Shown piece after piece: positions 51,766-61,080 of a stretch of 64,000 nucleotides of DNA (its first letter is position 1; each line of letters starts with the position of its first letter). Source of the DNA: an uncultured Steroidobacter sp. (GTDB lineage Bacteria > Pseudomonadota > Gammaproteobacteria > Steroidobacterales > Steroidobacteraceae). The notes under the pieces are model-generated. The model did not search any database and had not been told where the DNA came from. It was given only the letters and a program-made list of their open reading frames with translations. The position numbers were made by a program, and so were the translations under genes. The stretch covers positions 1 to 64,000 of the forward strand of contig NZ_CALFXI010000047.1 of NCBI RefSeq assembly GCF_937958065.1, given 5' to 3'.

Positions 51766-53156
51766 CGAGCCACCGGCGCGATGAATCTCGCCTTGGAGCG
51801 GGCTTCGATGGCGCCGTCATCGGACCTGGCGACGATCTGGATGTCCCGGCCACCGCTGATCGCGCTGGCGGGCGCACGAATGCGGACGGCAACGCTCACC
51901 ACTTCGCCGGCACCGACCCGTTGCAGTTCGCGGTCGGTGTCGACGCTCACGCCCTCGATCCCTTCAGCCTGGATCCGTAGCGCGTGCTCACGAGAGTCCT
52001 TGTTGATGAACCGGATCGTATAGACGTTTTCGATCAGGCCGTCCTCGATGGGACGATACAAAGCATTGCGGTCGCGCAGGACGTCGATCTCGACGAGATG
52101 ACGGTTGGCAACGGCCACACCGAATCCGACGATCAGCGCCAGCAGCACCGAGCCGTAGACGACGGTGCGCGGCCGGACGATTCGGGTGGGCTTGTCATCG
52201 AGGGCGTTCTGGGTGGTGTAACGAACCAGCCCGCGCGGATAATTCATCTTGTCCATCACGCTGTCGCAGGCGTCGATGCACGCGGCGCAGGCGATGCACT
52301 CGAGCTGCAGCCCTTGACGAATGTCGATGCCGGTGGGGCATGCCTGCACGCACAGCTTGCAGTCGATGCAGTCGCCAAGACCTTTGCTCTTGGGATCGAC
52401 GCCGCGTGCACGCGACCCGCGCGGATCGCCCCGCTTGGTGTCGTAGGAGATGACCAGGGTATTGCGATCGAACATCGCCCCCTGGAAGCGTGCGTACGGG
52501 CACATGTATTTGCAGACCTGCTCGCGCATGTAACCTGCGTTGCCGTACGTGGCGAAGCCGTAGAACAGGATCCAGAACGACTCCCAGCCGCCGAGCGTCG
52601 CCGTCAGCACTGAATCGCTCAATACGCGCACTGGCGTGAAGTAGCCGACGAAGGTGTAGCCGGTGTAGAGCGCGAACGAGATCCACAGCAGCTGTTTGCC
52701 CGCCTTGCGCGCCACTTTGTTGAAAGACCAGGAGGACTGGTCGAGCCGCATGCGCTGCTGTCGATTGCCTTCGGTCCAGCGTTCCATCCAGACGAAGATT
52801 TCGGTCCAGACGGTCTGCGGGCAGGCGTAGCCGCACCACAGGCGCCCGGCCAGCGCAGTGAAGAAGAACAACGACAGCGCGGCGATGATCAGCAGCCAGG
52901 TCAGCAGGAAGAAGTCCTGCGGAAAGAACGTCAGCCCGAAGATGTAGAACTTGCGGGCCGGCAGATCGAACAACACGGCTTGCCGGCCATCCCATTGCAG
53001 CCAGGGCAACGCGTAGAACAAACCGAGCAGCGCAATCGTCGCGGCGACGCGCAGCCGGTTGAAGCGGCCTTGGATCTCGCGTGGATAGACTTTCTGATGG
53101 GCAATATAAAGACTGCCGTCATTGTTGACGGGCTGCAGGGGGCGGGCGGAGCTCAT
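51762..53156 (-). CDS. ccoG: cbb3 oxidase accessory ferredoxin-like membrane protein CcoG
   Basis: The 464-residue protein has five or so membrane helices and conserved cysteine clusters: CGYACPQTVWTEIF, CKYMCPYARFQG, and two 4Fe-4S ferredoxin motifs CIDCKLCVQACP and CIACAACIDACD. A C-terminal immunoglobulin-like periplasmic domain follows (VRIRAPASAISGGRDIQI). CcoG reduces copper during oxidase assembly. The start at 53156 overlaps the stop of the small upstream membrane protein by four bases; the longer frame that extends through ccoP is spurious. Confidence 0.93.
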   Translation of the reverse strand: MSSARPLQPVNNDGSLYIAHQKVYPREIQGRFNRLRVAATIALLGLFYALPWLQWDGRQAVLFDLPARKFYIFGLTFFPQDFFLLTWLLIIAALSLFFFTALAGRLWCGYACPQTVWTEIFVWMERWTEGNRQQRMRLDQSSWSFNKVARKAGKQLLWISFALYTGYTFVGYFTPVRVLSDSVLTATLGGWESFWILFYGFATYGNAGYMREQVCKYMCPYARFQGAMFDRNTLVISYDTKRGDPRGSRARGVDPKSKGLGDCIDCKLCVQACPTGIDIRQGLQLECIACAACIDACDSVMDKMNYPRGLVRYTTQNALDDKPTRIVRPRTVVYGSVLLALIVGFGVAVANRHLVEIDVLRDRNALYRPIEDGLIENVYTIRFINKDSREHALRIQAEGIEGVSVDTDRELQRVGAGEVVSVAVRIRAPASAISGGRDIQIVARSDDGAIEARSKARFIAPVAR

Positions 53157-53407
53157 CGATGTTCCCGGTCCGCGGCGCCGCTGCGTGTCTCGATCAGATA
53201 GGCTGTGAGAAAGCTGGCGATGGCGGACATCATCCAGAAGAAGAAAAAGCCGACGGTGTAGCCGGCGCGTCGGTCGGCCAGCCACGCCGGCGGCGCGGCA
53301 TCCTCCACGAGCAGTTGCGGGTCGAAACAGGCGAAGAACAACAGCGTGGCGACGCATGCCGCGAGAAACGAAGCCCACAGCAGCACCCCGATATCCTGCT
53401 TGATCAT
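53153..53407 (-). CDS. Unknown 84-residue two-helix membrane protein between ccoP and ccoG
   Basis: Two hydrophobic segments (VLLWASFLAACVATLLFFACF and GYTVGFFFFWMMSAIASFLTAYLI) flank a loop of about 25 residues (DPQLLVEDAAPPAWLADRRA). The tail is basic and soluble. I prefer the ATG at 53407 because GGAGG sits seven bases before it; an ATG at 53413 would be too close. It overlaps ccoG by four bases, so it belongs to the assembly unit. No fixH/ccoH gene is found where one is normally expected; this protein sits in the same neighbourhood but does not resemble FixH. Family not recognised. Confidence 0.78.
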   Translation of the reverse strand: MIKQDIGVLLWASFLAACVATLLFFACFDPQLLVEDAAPPAWLADRRAGYTVGFFFFWMMSAIASFLTAYLIETRSGAADREHR

Positions 53408-53530
53408 CGGCATTCCTCCGCACTGGAAGCTTCGCTTGGAGTAGCTGCACAGTGGCCAAAGTCAGGGAAGTCGACGAATCCCGGCTTCCTCGGATCTTTC
53501 CGGAAGTGCGGCCAACGGGACGGTGTCCGC

Positions 53531-54514
53531 TCAATTTGCGGCATGCATCTCTGCCTCGCTCAGGCTGAGCACATACGCGGCAAGCAGTTTCACCTTGGTG
53601 TCCCCGAGCAGGTCCTGGTGCGCGGGCATCTGATTGTCGCGGCCGTTGGTGATGGTCGCGCGCACGGAGTCGAAATCGCCGCCGTGCAGCCAGATGTCGT
53701 CGGTGAGATTCGGCGCGCCGAGCAGCGGGTTGCCTTTGGCGTCCGCGCCATGACATCCCACACACAAGGTGGCGAAGCGTTGCTCGCCGGCGGCGACCCA
53801 ATCGGCCGGCGCCTTGCCGCCACTCAGGCTCACGACATACGACGCAACTTCATTGACGCCTTGAGCGCCGAGCACGCCGCCCAGTGCGGGCATCACGCCG
53901 TGACGACCCTGTGCGATCGTTTCCAGCAGGCGCTGCTCGTCACCGCCCCACAACCAATCCTCGTCGGTGAGATTGGGAAATCCCCTGGCGCCGCGAGCAT
54001 CGGAGCCGTGACAGCCCGCGCAGTTCGCGCCGAACAGATTTTTGGCGGTCGCCATCGCGCTGCCATTGCTGGCCAGCTCGGTGAGCGAACGATCCTGCAG
54101 CGAAGCCATGCGCTCTTCGAACTTCGCGCGCTGGCGGGCGACTTGCTCTTCGTAAGCGCCCACCGAGGTCCACTTCGACGTGCCGGCAAAGTTGCCCATG
54201 CCGGGATAGACCGTGAGATAGCCGGCGCCGAAGATCACGGTGATGATGAACAGGCCCAGCCACCAGCGCGGCAACGGATTGTTCAGCTCCTGCAGATCTC
54301 CGTCCCAGACATGACCGGTAGGCCGCGTGATAGAAGGAGCGCGGCCGCGGGAATCCCGCGGGAGTTTGGTGCTACCTGAGCCCTTTGCGGACTTCTCATC
54401 CGAAGTATCGGTGGCGACGCGCGCGCGCGCCGTCCACCACATCAGCCACAGACACGCGACGATGTTGATCGCGGTGAAGACGACGATGAAAACACTGGCA
54501 GGCTGGCGGATCAT
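53531..54514 (-). CDS. ccoP: cbb3 cytochrome oxidase diheme subunit III
   Basis: The 327-residue subunit carries electrons to CcoO. It has one N-terminal membrane segment (VFIVVFTAINIVACLWLMWW), a long polar linker (residues about 31-80), a second membrane segment (LFIITVIFGAGYLTVYPG), and two heme c sites: CAGCH (C165-H169) and CVGCH (C251-H255), each with a later NLTDEDW/NLTDDIW motif. The linker makes it slightly longer than most. Its ATG overlaps the ccoQ stop by four bases. A gap of 123 bases separates it from the next gene. Confidence 0.95.
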   Translation of the reverse strand: MIRQPASVFIVVFTAINIVACLWLMWWTARARVATDTSDEKSAKGSGSTKLPRDSRGRAPSITRPTGHVWDGDLQELNNPLPRWWLGLFIITVIFGAGYLTVYPGMGNFAGTSKWTSVGAYEEQVARQRAKFEERMASLQDRSLTELASNGSAMATAKNLFGANCAGCHGSDARGARGFPNLTDEDWLWGGDEQRLLETIAQGRHGVMPALGGVLGAQGVNEVASYVVSLSGGKAPADWVAAGEQRFATLCVGCHGADAKGNPLLGAPNLTDDIWLHGGDFDSVRATITNGRDNQMPAHQDLLGDTKVKLLAAYVLSLSEAEMHAAN

Positions 54515-54684
54515 CGCGGCCGTTCCTCGATTCGTTCCTGGTCTTCGAGCGGCAGGCGCGCCATGCGGTCGAACTCCGGCTTGCGGTGCTTGTTCCAGGC
54601 CCAGGCCCACAGCGTCATGAAGGCCAGAAACAGAATCAGCGTCAGCAGGCCTCGTACCAGGCCCATGTTGAATTCGATGCTCAT
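54511..54684 (-). CDS. ccoQ: cbb3 cytochrome oxidase subunit CcoQ (small)
   Basis: This 57-residue membrane protein, below the usual ORF length cut-off, starts MSIEFNMGLVRGLLTL, has one membrane segment (LLTLILFLAFMTLWAWAW), and ends in a charged tail NKHRKPEFDRMARLPLEDQ typical of CcoQ/FixQ. It stabilises the oxidase assembly. It overlaps ccoO and ccoP by four bases each, so the three are translationally coupled. Confidence 0.93.
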   Translation of the reverse strand: MSIEFNMGLVRGLLTLILFLAFMTLWAWAWNKHRKPEFDRMARLPLEDQERIEERPR

Positions 54685-55328
54685 GGTTGACTCTTGGCTA
54701 CGTGATTGACGGCGCCCTCGGCCGGCTTGGGCTCGCCATGGAACTTCAGCCCCTGCATGTAGGCGATCAGCGCTTCCATCTCGGTGCGGTTACGCACGGC
54801 TTCCGGCGCATTCGCGATTTCCTCCGCCGTGTACGGCACACCGATCTTCTGCAGCGCCTGCATCTTCGTTTGGGTGCCGGCGGGATCGATGGTGCGCTCC
54901 GCCAGCCACGGGAAGCCCGGCATGTTCGATTCGGGCACCACGTCGCGCGGGTTGATCAGGTGGATGCGATGCCACTCATCGGTGTAGCGGCCGCCGACGC
55001 GCGCCAGATCCGGACCGGTTCGCTTGGAGCCGAACTGGAACGGATGGTCGTAGACCGCTTCGCCCGCGATCGAATAATGACCATAGCGCTCGGTCTCGGC
55101 CGGCAGAGGACGCACCATCTGCGAGTGGCAGTTGTAACAACCTTCGCGCACATACACGTCGCGGCCTTCGAGCGCGAGCGCCGGGTATGGCTCGATGCCC
55201 GGCGAGGGTTCGATCACCGAGCTCTGCATGTAGAGCGGCGCGATCTCCACCAGGCCGCCGACGCTGATCACAGCCGCGATCAGCGCGCCCATCAGCGCAA
55301 TCTTCTTTTCAACGATTTCGTGTTTCAT
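54681..55328 (-). CDS. ccoO: cbb3 cytochrome oxidase monoheme subunit II
   Basis: The 215-residue subunit has an N-terminal membrane anchor (IALMGALIAAVISVGGLVEIAPLY) and a heme c site CYNCH (C64-H68) in the CcoO-typical VREGCYNCHSQMVRPL, with the later IDPAGTQTKMQALQKIGVPYT segment. It transfers electrons from CcoP to the CcoN catalytic site. It follows ccoN by ten bases and overlaps ccoQ by four. Confidence 0.95.
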   Translation of the reverse strand: MKHEIVEKKIALMGALIAAVISVGGLVEIAPLYMQSSVIEPSPGIEPYPALALEGRDVYVREGCYNCHSQMVRPLPAETERYGHYSIAGEAVYDHPFQFGSKRTGPDLARVGGRYTDEWHRIHLINPRDVVPESNMPGFPWLAERTIDPAGTQTKMQALQKIGVPYTAEEIANAPEAVRNRTEMEALIAYMQGLKFHGEPKPAEGAVNHVAKSQP

Positions 55329-55338
55329 GATGCTGCGA

Positions 55339-56811
55339 TCAATGACCGATGGCGGGGGCGAGCACCGGCGCGTCGACTGGCTGCGTGTCGCGCACGGTGC
55401 GCCACACGTTGTAGGCCATGATGAGCATGCCGGCCAGGAACATCAGGCCGCCGAGAAGCCGGATGCCGTAATACGGATAAGTTGCCTTGAGCGCCTCTAC
55501 GAAGGTGTAGGTCAACGTGCCGTCGCTGTTCACTGCGCGCCACATCAGGCCCTGCATCACACCGGCAATCCACATCGAGGTGACGTACAGCACGATACCG
55601 ACGGTCGCGATCCAGAAATGCGCGTCCATCAGCTTGACGCTGTACATCTGCTGCTTGCCGAACAGCCGCGGGATCATCTGATACATGGCAGCGATGGTGA
55701 TGAACGCGACCCAGCCGAGCGCGCCGGCGTGCACGTGGCCGATGGTCCAATCGGTGTAGTGCGACAGCGCATTCACCGTCTTGATGGACATCAGCGGACC
55801 TTCGAACGTCGCCATGCCGTAGAACGACAGCGACACCACCAGGAACTTCAGAATCGGATCGGTGCGCAGCCGATGCCACACGCCCGACAGGGTCATCAGG
55901 CCGTTGATCATGCCGCCCCAGGACGGCGCCAGCAGGATCAGCGAGAACACCATGCCGAGGGACTGCGCCCAATCCGGCAGCGAGGTGTAGTGCAGATGAT
56001 GCGGGCCCGCCCACATGTAGATGGAAATCAGCGCCCAGAAGTGCACGATGGACAGGCGATAGGAATAGATGGGCTTGCCGGCCTGCTTGGGCACGACGTA
56101 GTACATCATTCCGAGGAAGCCGGCCGTGAGGAAGAAGCCCACGGCGTTATGGCCGTACCACCACTGCACCATGGCGTCGACCACGCCGGAATAAACGATG
56201 TACGACTTGGTCGGCGAGACCGGGATGGCGACGTTGTTGACGATGTGCAGAACCGCGATGGTGATGATGTACGCGGCGAAGAACCAGTTCGCGACGTAGA
56301 TGTGTTTCACCTTGCGCTGGACGATGGTGCCGAAGAACACCACGCCGTACGCGACCCACACCACCGCGATCAGCAGGTCGATGGGCCATTCCAGCTCCGC
56401 GTATTCCTTGCTCTGGGTGATGCCCATCGGCAGCGTGATGGCCGCGAGCACGATCACTGCCTGCCAGCCCCAGAACGTGAACGCGGCGAGACGATCCGAG
56501 AACAGCCGTGCATGGCAGGTTCGCTGCACGATGTAGTACGAGCTGGCGAACAGCGCGCAGCCGCCGAACGCGAAGATCACGGCGTTGGTGTGCAGCGGAC
56601 GCAACCGGCTGTAGGTGAGCCAGGGGATATCGAAGTTGAGCGCCGGCCACAACAACTGCGCGGCGATGAACACGCCGACGGCCATGCCCACGATGCCCCA
56701 GACGACGGTCATGATCGCGAACTGTCGAACGACTTTGTCGTTGTACGTGGCGCGCACTTCGCTGCCGGCGTATGCGAGCGCGGCGCTGGCGGGCAAAACA
56801 TTCGCGGACAT
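55339..56811 (-). CDS. ccoN: cbb3 cytochrome oxidase catalytic subunit I
   Basis: The 490-residue subunit has about twelve membrane helices, with heme and CuB ligands in TNAVIFAFGGCALFASSYYIVQR, WWYGHNAVGFFLTAGFLGMMYYVVPK, MWAGPHHLHYTSLPDW and HYTDWTIGHVHAGALGW. It reduces oxygen at low concentration and pumps protons. I chose the ATG at 56811 because GAGG lies seven bases upstream; the open frame runs further and an ATG at 56844 is the alternative. The region upstream to hemN (222 bases) shows no clear FNR-type TTGAT-N4-ATCAA box. Confidence 0.95.
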   Translation of the reverse strand: MSANVLPASAALAYAGSEVRATYNDKVVRQFAIMTVVWGIVGMAVGVFIAAQLLWPALNFDIPWLTYSRLRPLHTNAVIFAFGGCALFASSYYIVQRTCHARLFSDRLAAFTFWGWQAVIVLAAITLPMGITQSKEYAELEWPIDLLIAVVWVAYGVVFFGTIVQRKVKHIYVANWFFAAYIITIAVLHIVNNVAIPVSPTKSYIVYSGVVDAMVQWWYGHNAVGFFLTAGFLGMMYYVVPKQAGKPIYSYRLSIVHFWALISIYMWAGPHHLHYTSLPDWAQSLGMVFSLILLAPSWGGMINGLMTLSGVWHRLRTDPILKFLVVSLSFYGMATFEGPLMSIKTVNALSHYTDWTIGHVHAGALGWVAFITIAAMYQMIPRLFGKQQMYSVKLMDAHFWIATVGIVLYVTSMWIAGVMQGLMWRAVNSDGTLTYTFVEALKATYPYYGIRLLGGLMFLAGMLIMAYNVWRTVRDTQPVDAPVLAPAIGH

Positions 56812-57033
56812 CTCGAAGCCTCGTGACGTTGTTTCTGTCGGCATTGCAAAGGTACCGTGCCGTGTTTCTTTTCTAATTACGGAGACCCCGAGAGAGACTG
56901 CGCACCAGCCCTGAGTGATGAAGCCGAGCGTGGCTGCGGATGTCGACTGCGTCTCGTTTTTGGGCGCGCTGCTAACGTCGCCGACGATCACATCCTTCGC
57001 GTCATGCGAAGAGGCTTCGGGGGGATCGAGGAA

Positions 57034-58407
57034 TCAGATGACTTTGGAGAATTGCGTGCTGGCGGCGCGCGGCAGGTAAGCGTCGAAGCTCATCGCGATC
57101 GTCCGCAGGAGCGCGCGGCCGGTTTCGGTGACGCGAATGACGTTCGTGTCGCCGCCGATCAGGCCGTCGCTGGCCAACGCGTTCAGCCGAGTCAGCTCGG
57201 TGGCGAAATATTCACTGAATTCGATCGCGTAACGTCTCTCGATCTGGCGCATGCAAAGCTCGCCTTTGCACATCAGCTGCTGGATGATGTCCCGGCGCAG
57301 GATGTCGTCCATGCTCAATGCGATGCCCCGCTCGACCGGCAGTCGGCCCCGATCCAGCGCCGCGTAATAGCCGGACAGGTCCTTGCGGTTCTGTGAATAG
57401 GAGTTGCCGACCGAGCCGATGGCGCTGACGCCCAGGCCGATCAGGTCGCAGTCGCCGTGGGTCGAGTAGCCCTGGAAATTGCGATGCAGACCGCCGTCGC
57501 GCAGGGCGAGCGCCAGGTCGTCGTCGGGCAGGGCGAAATGATCCATGCCGATGTACACATAACCTGCCTCGGTGAGCCGCTCGACGGTGAGCGCCAGCAG
57601 CTGCAGGCGTGTTTCGGCGTCCGGCAACTGATCGGAGCGAATCGCCCGCTGCGCTTTGAACAGGCGAGGCATGTGGGCGTAGCCGTAGGCGGCGATGCGA
57701 TCGGGTCGCATGCGCACGACGGTAGCGAGGGTCTCGCCAAAGCTCGCCATGGTTTGCAGCGGCAGGCCATAGATGAGATCGAAGCTCACCGAGCGATAGC
57801 CCAGCGCTCGCGCCCGGGCCATGCATTCCTGGATCTGGCCGGCGCTCTGCAGCCGGTTCACGGCCCGCTGCACGCTCGGATCGAAATCCTGAACGCCGAG
57901 GCTGAGCCGGTTGAACCCCAGCCTGGACAGCTCCGCCAGGCTGCTCTCGCCGAGCGTGCGCGGATCGATCTCGATCGAGAATTCCCGCTGCTCGGAACGA
58001 TCGATGCTGAAGTGGCTGCCGAGGTGGCTGAACAGTGCCGCCAGCTGCGCCATGGACAGATAGGTTGGCGTGCCGCCGCCGAAGTGCACCTGGCGCACCT
58101 GCCGGCGGCGCTCGAACAAGGCGCTCTGCAGCTCGATCTCGCGCTGTAAACGTTGCAGATATCGTTCGGCGTGCACCGGATTGCGGGTGATGATCTTGTT
58201 ACAGCCGCAATAGAAGCAGGGCCGCTCGCAGAACGGCACGTGTACATAGATGGAGAGCGGTCGCGGCGTGCCGGCATTGCTCAACAGGGCGACGCGGCGA
58301 TAGCTCTGCTCGTCGAAGCCGGTATGAAACTGAAGCGCCGTCGGATAGGACGTATAGCGCGGGCCGCGCCCGTCATAACGTCGGATCAATGTGGCGTCGA
58401 GCTTCAT
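57034..58407 (-). CDS. hemN: Oxygen-independent coproporphyrinogen III oxidase
   Basis: The 457-residue radical SAM enzyme decarboxylates coproporphyrinogen III to protoporphyrinogen IX without oxygen. It has the cluster motif CERPCFYCGCNK with C60, C64, C67 and C69, and the start RRYDGRGPRYTSYPTALQF and the FGGGTPTYLS segment typical of HemN. The C-terminal HemN domain (GIALSMDDILRRDIIQQLMC) is present. Placed just upstream of ccoN on the same strand, it fits the need for heme under low oxygen. No fnr gene is next to it, unlike many relatives. Confidence 0.94.
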   Translation of the reverse strand: MKLDATLIRRYDGRGPRYTSYPTALQFHTGFDEQSYRRVALLSNAGTPRPLSIYVHVPFCERPCFYCGCNKIITRNPVHAERYLQRLQREIELQSALFERRRQVRQVHFGGGTPTYLSMAQLAALFSHLGSHFSIDRSEQREFSIEIDPRTLGESSLAELSRLGFNRLSLGVQDFDPSVQRAVNRLQSAGQIQECMARARALGYRSVSFDLIYGLPLQTMASFGETLATVVRMRPDRIAAYGYAHMPRLFKAQRAIRSDQLPDAETRLQLLALTVERLTEAGYVYIGMDHFALPDDDLALALRDGGLHRNFQGYSTHGDCDLIGLGVSAIGSVGNSYSQNRKDLSGYYAALDRGRLPVERGIALSMDDILRRDIIQQLMCKGELCMRQIERRYAIEFSEYFATELTRLNALASDGLIGGDTNVIRVTETGRALLRTIAMSFDAYLPRAASTQFSKVI

Positions 58408-58660
58408 TCGTAATCTTACGTAGCGGAGCAGGTTGCGCCGGCGGACTCCCCGGCCTGACTGCTATTTATAGAGACGGCGTTGGCGCGCCGCGCTCAGGAG
58501 CTTCACGCAACGGCTGCGGGGTAGTCCGGAATGCCGGAATGCTGTAATCCTTGCCGACAAATGGTGCGAATTCGCGTCGATTCCGTGCCGACGCTTGCAT
58601 CGAGTAGAAAAAAACCCAATATAAAGCGTGGCGACTGCCAGCCGAGGGCGGAGACAAACA

Positions 58661-59959
58661 ATGCAGACCTCTCGAGAGCGGCCTATGACGACGTATCGTG
58701 TGGCGGACGGTGCGCCACAGGCTCCAGCGCGGCATGGCTCTTCTGCCCAGCCCGCAGCTGCGCCCCGCACTTCACTGGATGGGCGGATACTGCGCGCACT
58801 GCTGCATGCATTCGGCGATCCACCCGTTCAGTTTGCGCTCTGGAATGGCGAGCGGGTACAGACCAGCGCCGGCGATGCGCTGGCCACTCTGCATATTCCG
58901 AATCGAGCCACGTTAGTGCGTCTTTGCAGGGATCCCGACGTGCAGTTCGGCGAGCTGTATAGCGCGGGCTCGATCCAGGTCGAGGGTGATCTCGGCCGGC
59001 TGATCGAGGAGCTGTATCGGGGCGCGGCGCATCCGCGACACAATTCCATTTCGGCGCTGCGGCGCGTGGGGCAGTGGCTGCACCGACGGCCAGCCAACAC
59101 GCTGCATGGCTCGCGCGAGAATATCCATCATCACTACGACATCGGCAACGAGTTCTATTCCCTGTGGCTCGGCTCGACCATGGCATACACCTGCGCGTAC
59201 TTTTCCACGCCGGACGCGACACTGGACCAGGCGCAGCTGGCGAAGATGGAGCATGTGTGCCGCAAGGTGCGGCTGCGACCGGGTCAGCACGTGGTCGAAG
59301 CGGGTTGTGGCTGGGGCGGGCTCGCTCTGTACATGGCGCGTCACCATGGCGTGAAAGTGACGGCATTCAACATTTCGCGCGAGCAGGTCGCATTCGCTCG
59401 CGAGCGCGCCAAAGCGGAGGGGCTGGAGGGCAAGGTCGAGTTCGTCGAGGACGATTATCGAAACATCCGCGGCTCGTTCGACGCGTTCGTGTCAGTGGGC
59501 ATGCTCGAGCACGTGGGCGTGGAGAACTATCCCGGGTTGGGCGAGGTGATCCGGCGTTGCCTGAAGCCCGAAGGGCTCGGGCTGATCCACACCATCGGCC
59601 GCAATCGCTGGAAGCCCATGCACCGCTGGATCGACCGGCGCATCTTCCCGGGCGCGAATCCGCCCTCGCTGAAACAGATGATGGAGATCTTCGAAGGCTC
59701 GGGGTTCTCGGTGCTGGATGTCGAGAACCTCCGCCTGCACTACGCCAGGACGCTCGATTGGTGGTGGCGGCTGTATGAGGAATCGCGCGACAAGGTGGCG
59801 CAGATGTTCGATGAGAACTTCGTCAGGATGTGGCGCCTGTATCTGGCCGGGTCGCGCGCGGCTTTCACGACCGGCGAGATGCAGCTGTTCCAGGTCGTGT
59901 TCTCCTCCGGCACCAATAACAACATTCCGATGACGCGCGAGCACCTGTATCACCCATGA
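58661..59959 (+). CDS. cfa: Cyclopropane-fatty-acyl-phospholipid synthase family protein
   Basis: The 432-residue methyltransferase adds a methylene to unsaturated fatty acids of membrane lipids using SAM. It has the CFA N-terminal domain (FGELYSAGSIQVEGDLGRLIEELYRG), HHHYDIGNEFYSLWLG, the SAM motif VVEAGCGWGGLALYMA, EFVEDDYRNIRGSFDAFVSVGMLEHVG, and late DWWWRLYEESRDKV. I took the ATG at 58661 with GGAG seven bases upstream. AATATAAAG near 58618-58626 could be part of a promoter. The next gene overlaps its stop by four bases. Confidence 0.92.
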   Translation: MQTSRERPMTTYRVADGAPQAPARHGSSAQPAAAPRTSLDGRILRALLHAFGDPPVQFALWNGERVQTSAGDALATLHIPNRATLVRLCRDPDVQFGELYSAGSIQVEGDLGRLIEELYRGAAHPRHNSISALRRVGQWLHRRPANTLHGSRENIHHHYDIGNEFYSLWLGSTMAYTCAYFSTPDATLDQAQLAKMEHVCRKVRLRPGQHVVEAGCGWGGLALYMARHHGVKVTAFNISREQVAFARERAKAEGLEGKVEFVEDDYRNIRGSFDAFVSVGMLEHVGVENYPGLGEVIRRCLKPEGLGLIHTIGRNRWKPMHRWIDRRIFPGANPPSLKQMMEIFEGSGFSVLDVENLRLHYARTLDWWWRLYEESRDKVAQMFDENFVRMWRLYLAGSRAAFTTGEMQLFQVVFSSGTNNNIPMTREHLYHP

Positions 59960-61080
59960 GCGCCGACACTTGTGATGTGCTGATCGTCGGCGGCGGCCCG
60001 GCTGGATCGACGTGCGCGCGCGCGTTGAGGCGAGCGGGGCTGGACGTGCTCATCATGGACAAGAGCGTGTTTCCACGAGACAAGGTGTGCGCCGGTTGGA
60101 TTACGCCGCAGGTCGTGGAGGAGCTCGATCTGGACCTCGAGGAGTATCGGCAAGATCGGGTTCTACAGCCGATCAACTCGTTCATCACCGGCATGGGCGA
60201 GCAAGCCAATGCGTCCGTGAGCTATGACAAAGTCGTGAGCTACGGCATCCGGCGCTGCGAGTTCGATCATTATCTATTGGAGCGCAGCGGTGCCCGGTTG
60301 CGCCTGGGTGAAGCGTGGAAGTCGATGGAGCGCCGGGGCGACCGCTGGCTCGTCAACGGCGAGATCGATACCCCTTTGGTGATTGGCGCGGGCGGTCATT
60401 TCTGTCCCGTCGCACGTTTCCTCGGAGCGCATCTGGGCAAGGAAGAGCGAGCCATCAGCGCGCAGGAGATCGAATTCGAACTGAACGATGCACAGGCGGC
60501 CCGGTGTGCGATCACGGGCGAGCGCCCGGAGCTGTATTTCTGCGATGACCTGAAAGGCTATGGCTGGTGTTTTCGCAAGGGCAACTATCTCAACGTCGGC
60601 CTGGGCCGCGAAGGCAATCATCGGCTCGCCGAACAGGTGCAGACGTTTGCCCGTTCACTGGCCGAGCAGGGCAGGATTCCGGCGGATCTGCCCGGCAAGT
60701 TCAAAGGGCACGCCTATTTGTTATATGCGCACGGCAATCGGCCCGTGGTCGCCGATGGCGTCATGATCGTCGGCGACGCTGCGGGCCTGGCGTATACACA
60801 AAGCGGCGAGGGTATCCGACCGGCCATCGAATCGGGCTTGATGGCGGCTGCCAATTTTCTGGCCGTCAATCGGGATTGCCGTCGGGAGAGCTTGCTGCAG
60901 TATGAGCGCGCGCTTCGTTCCCGGTTCGGTGAGCGCGGCGAAGCGCCGGCCCTGGCGATGCTTCCGTCGAAATTGCGTCTCGCCCTCGCTCGCGCATTGA
61001 TGCAAACGCAGTGGTTCGCACGCAATGTCGTGCTCGACCGCTGGTTCCTGCACGCGGACCTGCCGGCGCTGTATTCGTAA
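59956..61080 (+). CDS. FAD-dependent geranylgeranyl-reductase-family oxidoreductase
   Basis: The 374-residue flavoprotein begins with the FAD motif DVLIVGGGPAGSTCARALRRAG, and carries KVCAGWITPQVVEEL, LVIGAGGHFCPVARFLG, and the FAD-closing VMIVGDAAGLAYTQSGEGIRPAIESG, as in geranylgeranyl-diphosphate reductases and related hydroxylases. It probably reduces double bonds of an isoprenoid or lipid. Co-translation with cfa suggests a role in lipid modification. Substrate is not known. It ends directly against the converging phosphoketolase gene. Confidence 0.85.
   Translation: MSADTCDVLIVGGGPAGSTCARALRRAGLDVLIMDKSVFPRDKVCAGWITPQVVEELDLDLEEYRQDRVLQPINSFITGMGEQANASVSYDKVVSYGIRRCEFDHYLLERSGARLRLGEAWKSMERRGDRWLVNGEIDTPLVIGAGGHFCPVARFLGAHLGKEERAISAQEIEFELNDAQAARCAITGERPELYFCDDLKGYGWCFRKGNYLNVGLGREGNHRLAEQVQTFARSLAEQGRIPADLPGKFKGHAYLLYAHGNRPVVADGVMIVGDAAGLAYTQSGEGIRPAIESGLMAAANFLAVNRDCRRESLLQYERALRSRFGERGEAPALAMLPSKLRLALARALMQTQWFARNVVLDRWFLHADLPALYS

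Noticed and set aside
53157..53801. Upstream extension of the ccoG frame into the ccoP gene
   Set aside because: It overlaps ccoP in another frame and has no start signal; the ATG at 53156 has the right homology start and overlaps the preceding gene by four bases.
56812..57033. An FNR/Anr box before ccoN was looked for
   Set aside because: No TTGAT-N4-ATCAA or close variant was found there or upstream of hemN, so no oxygen-regulator site is claimed.
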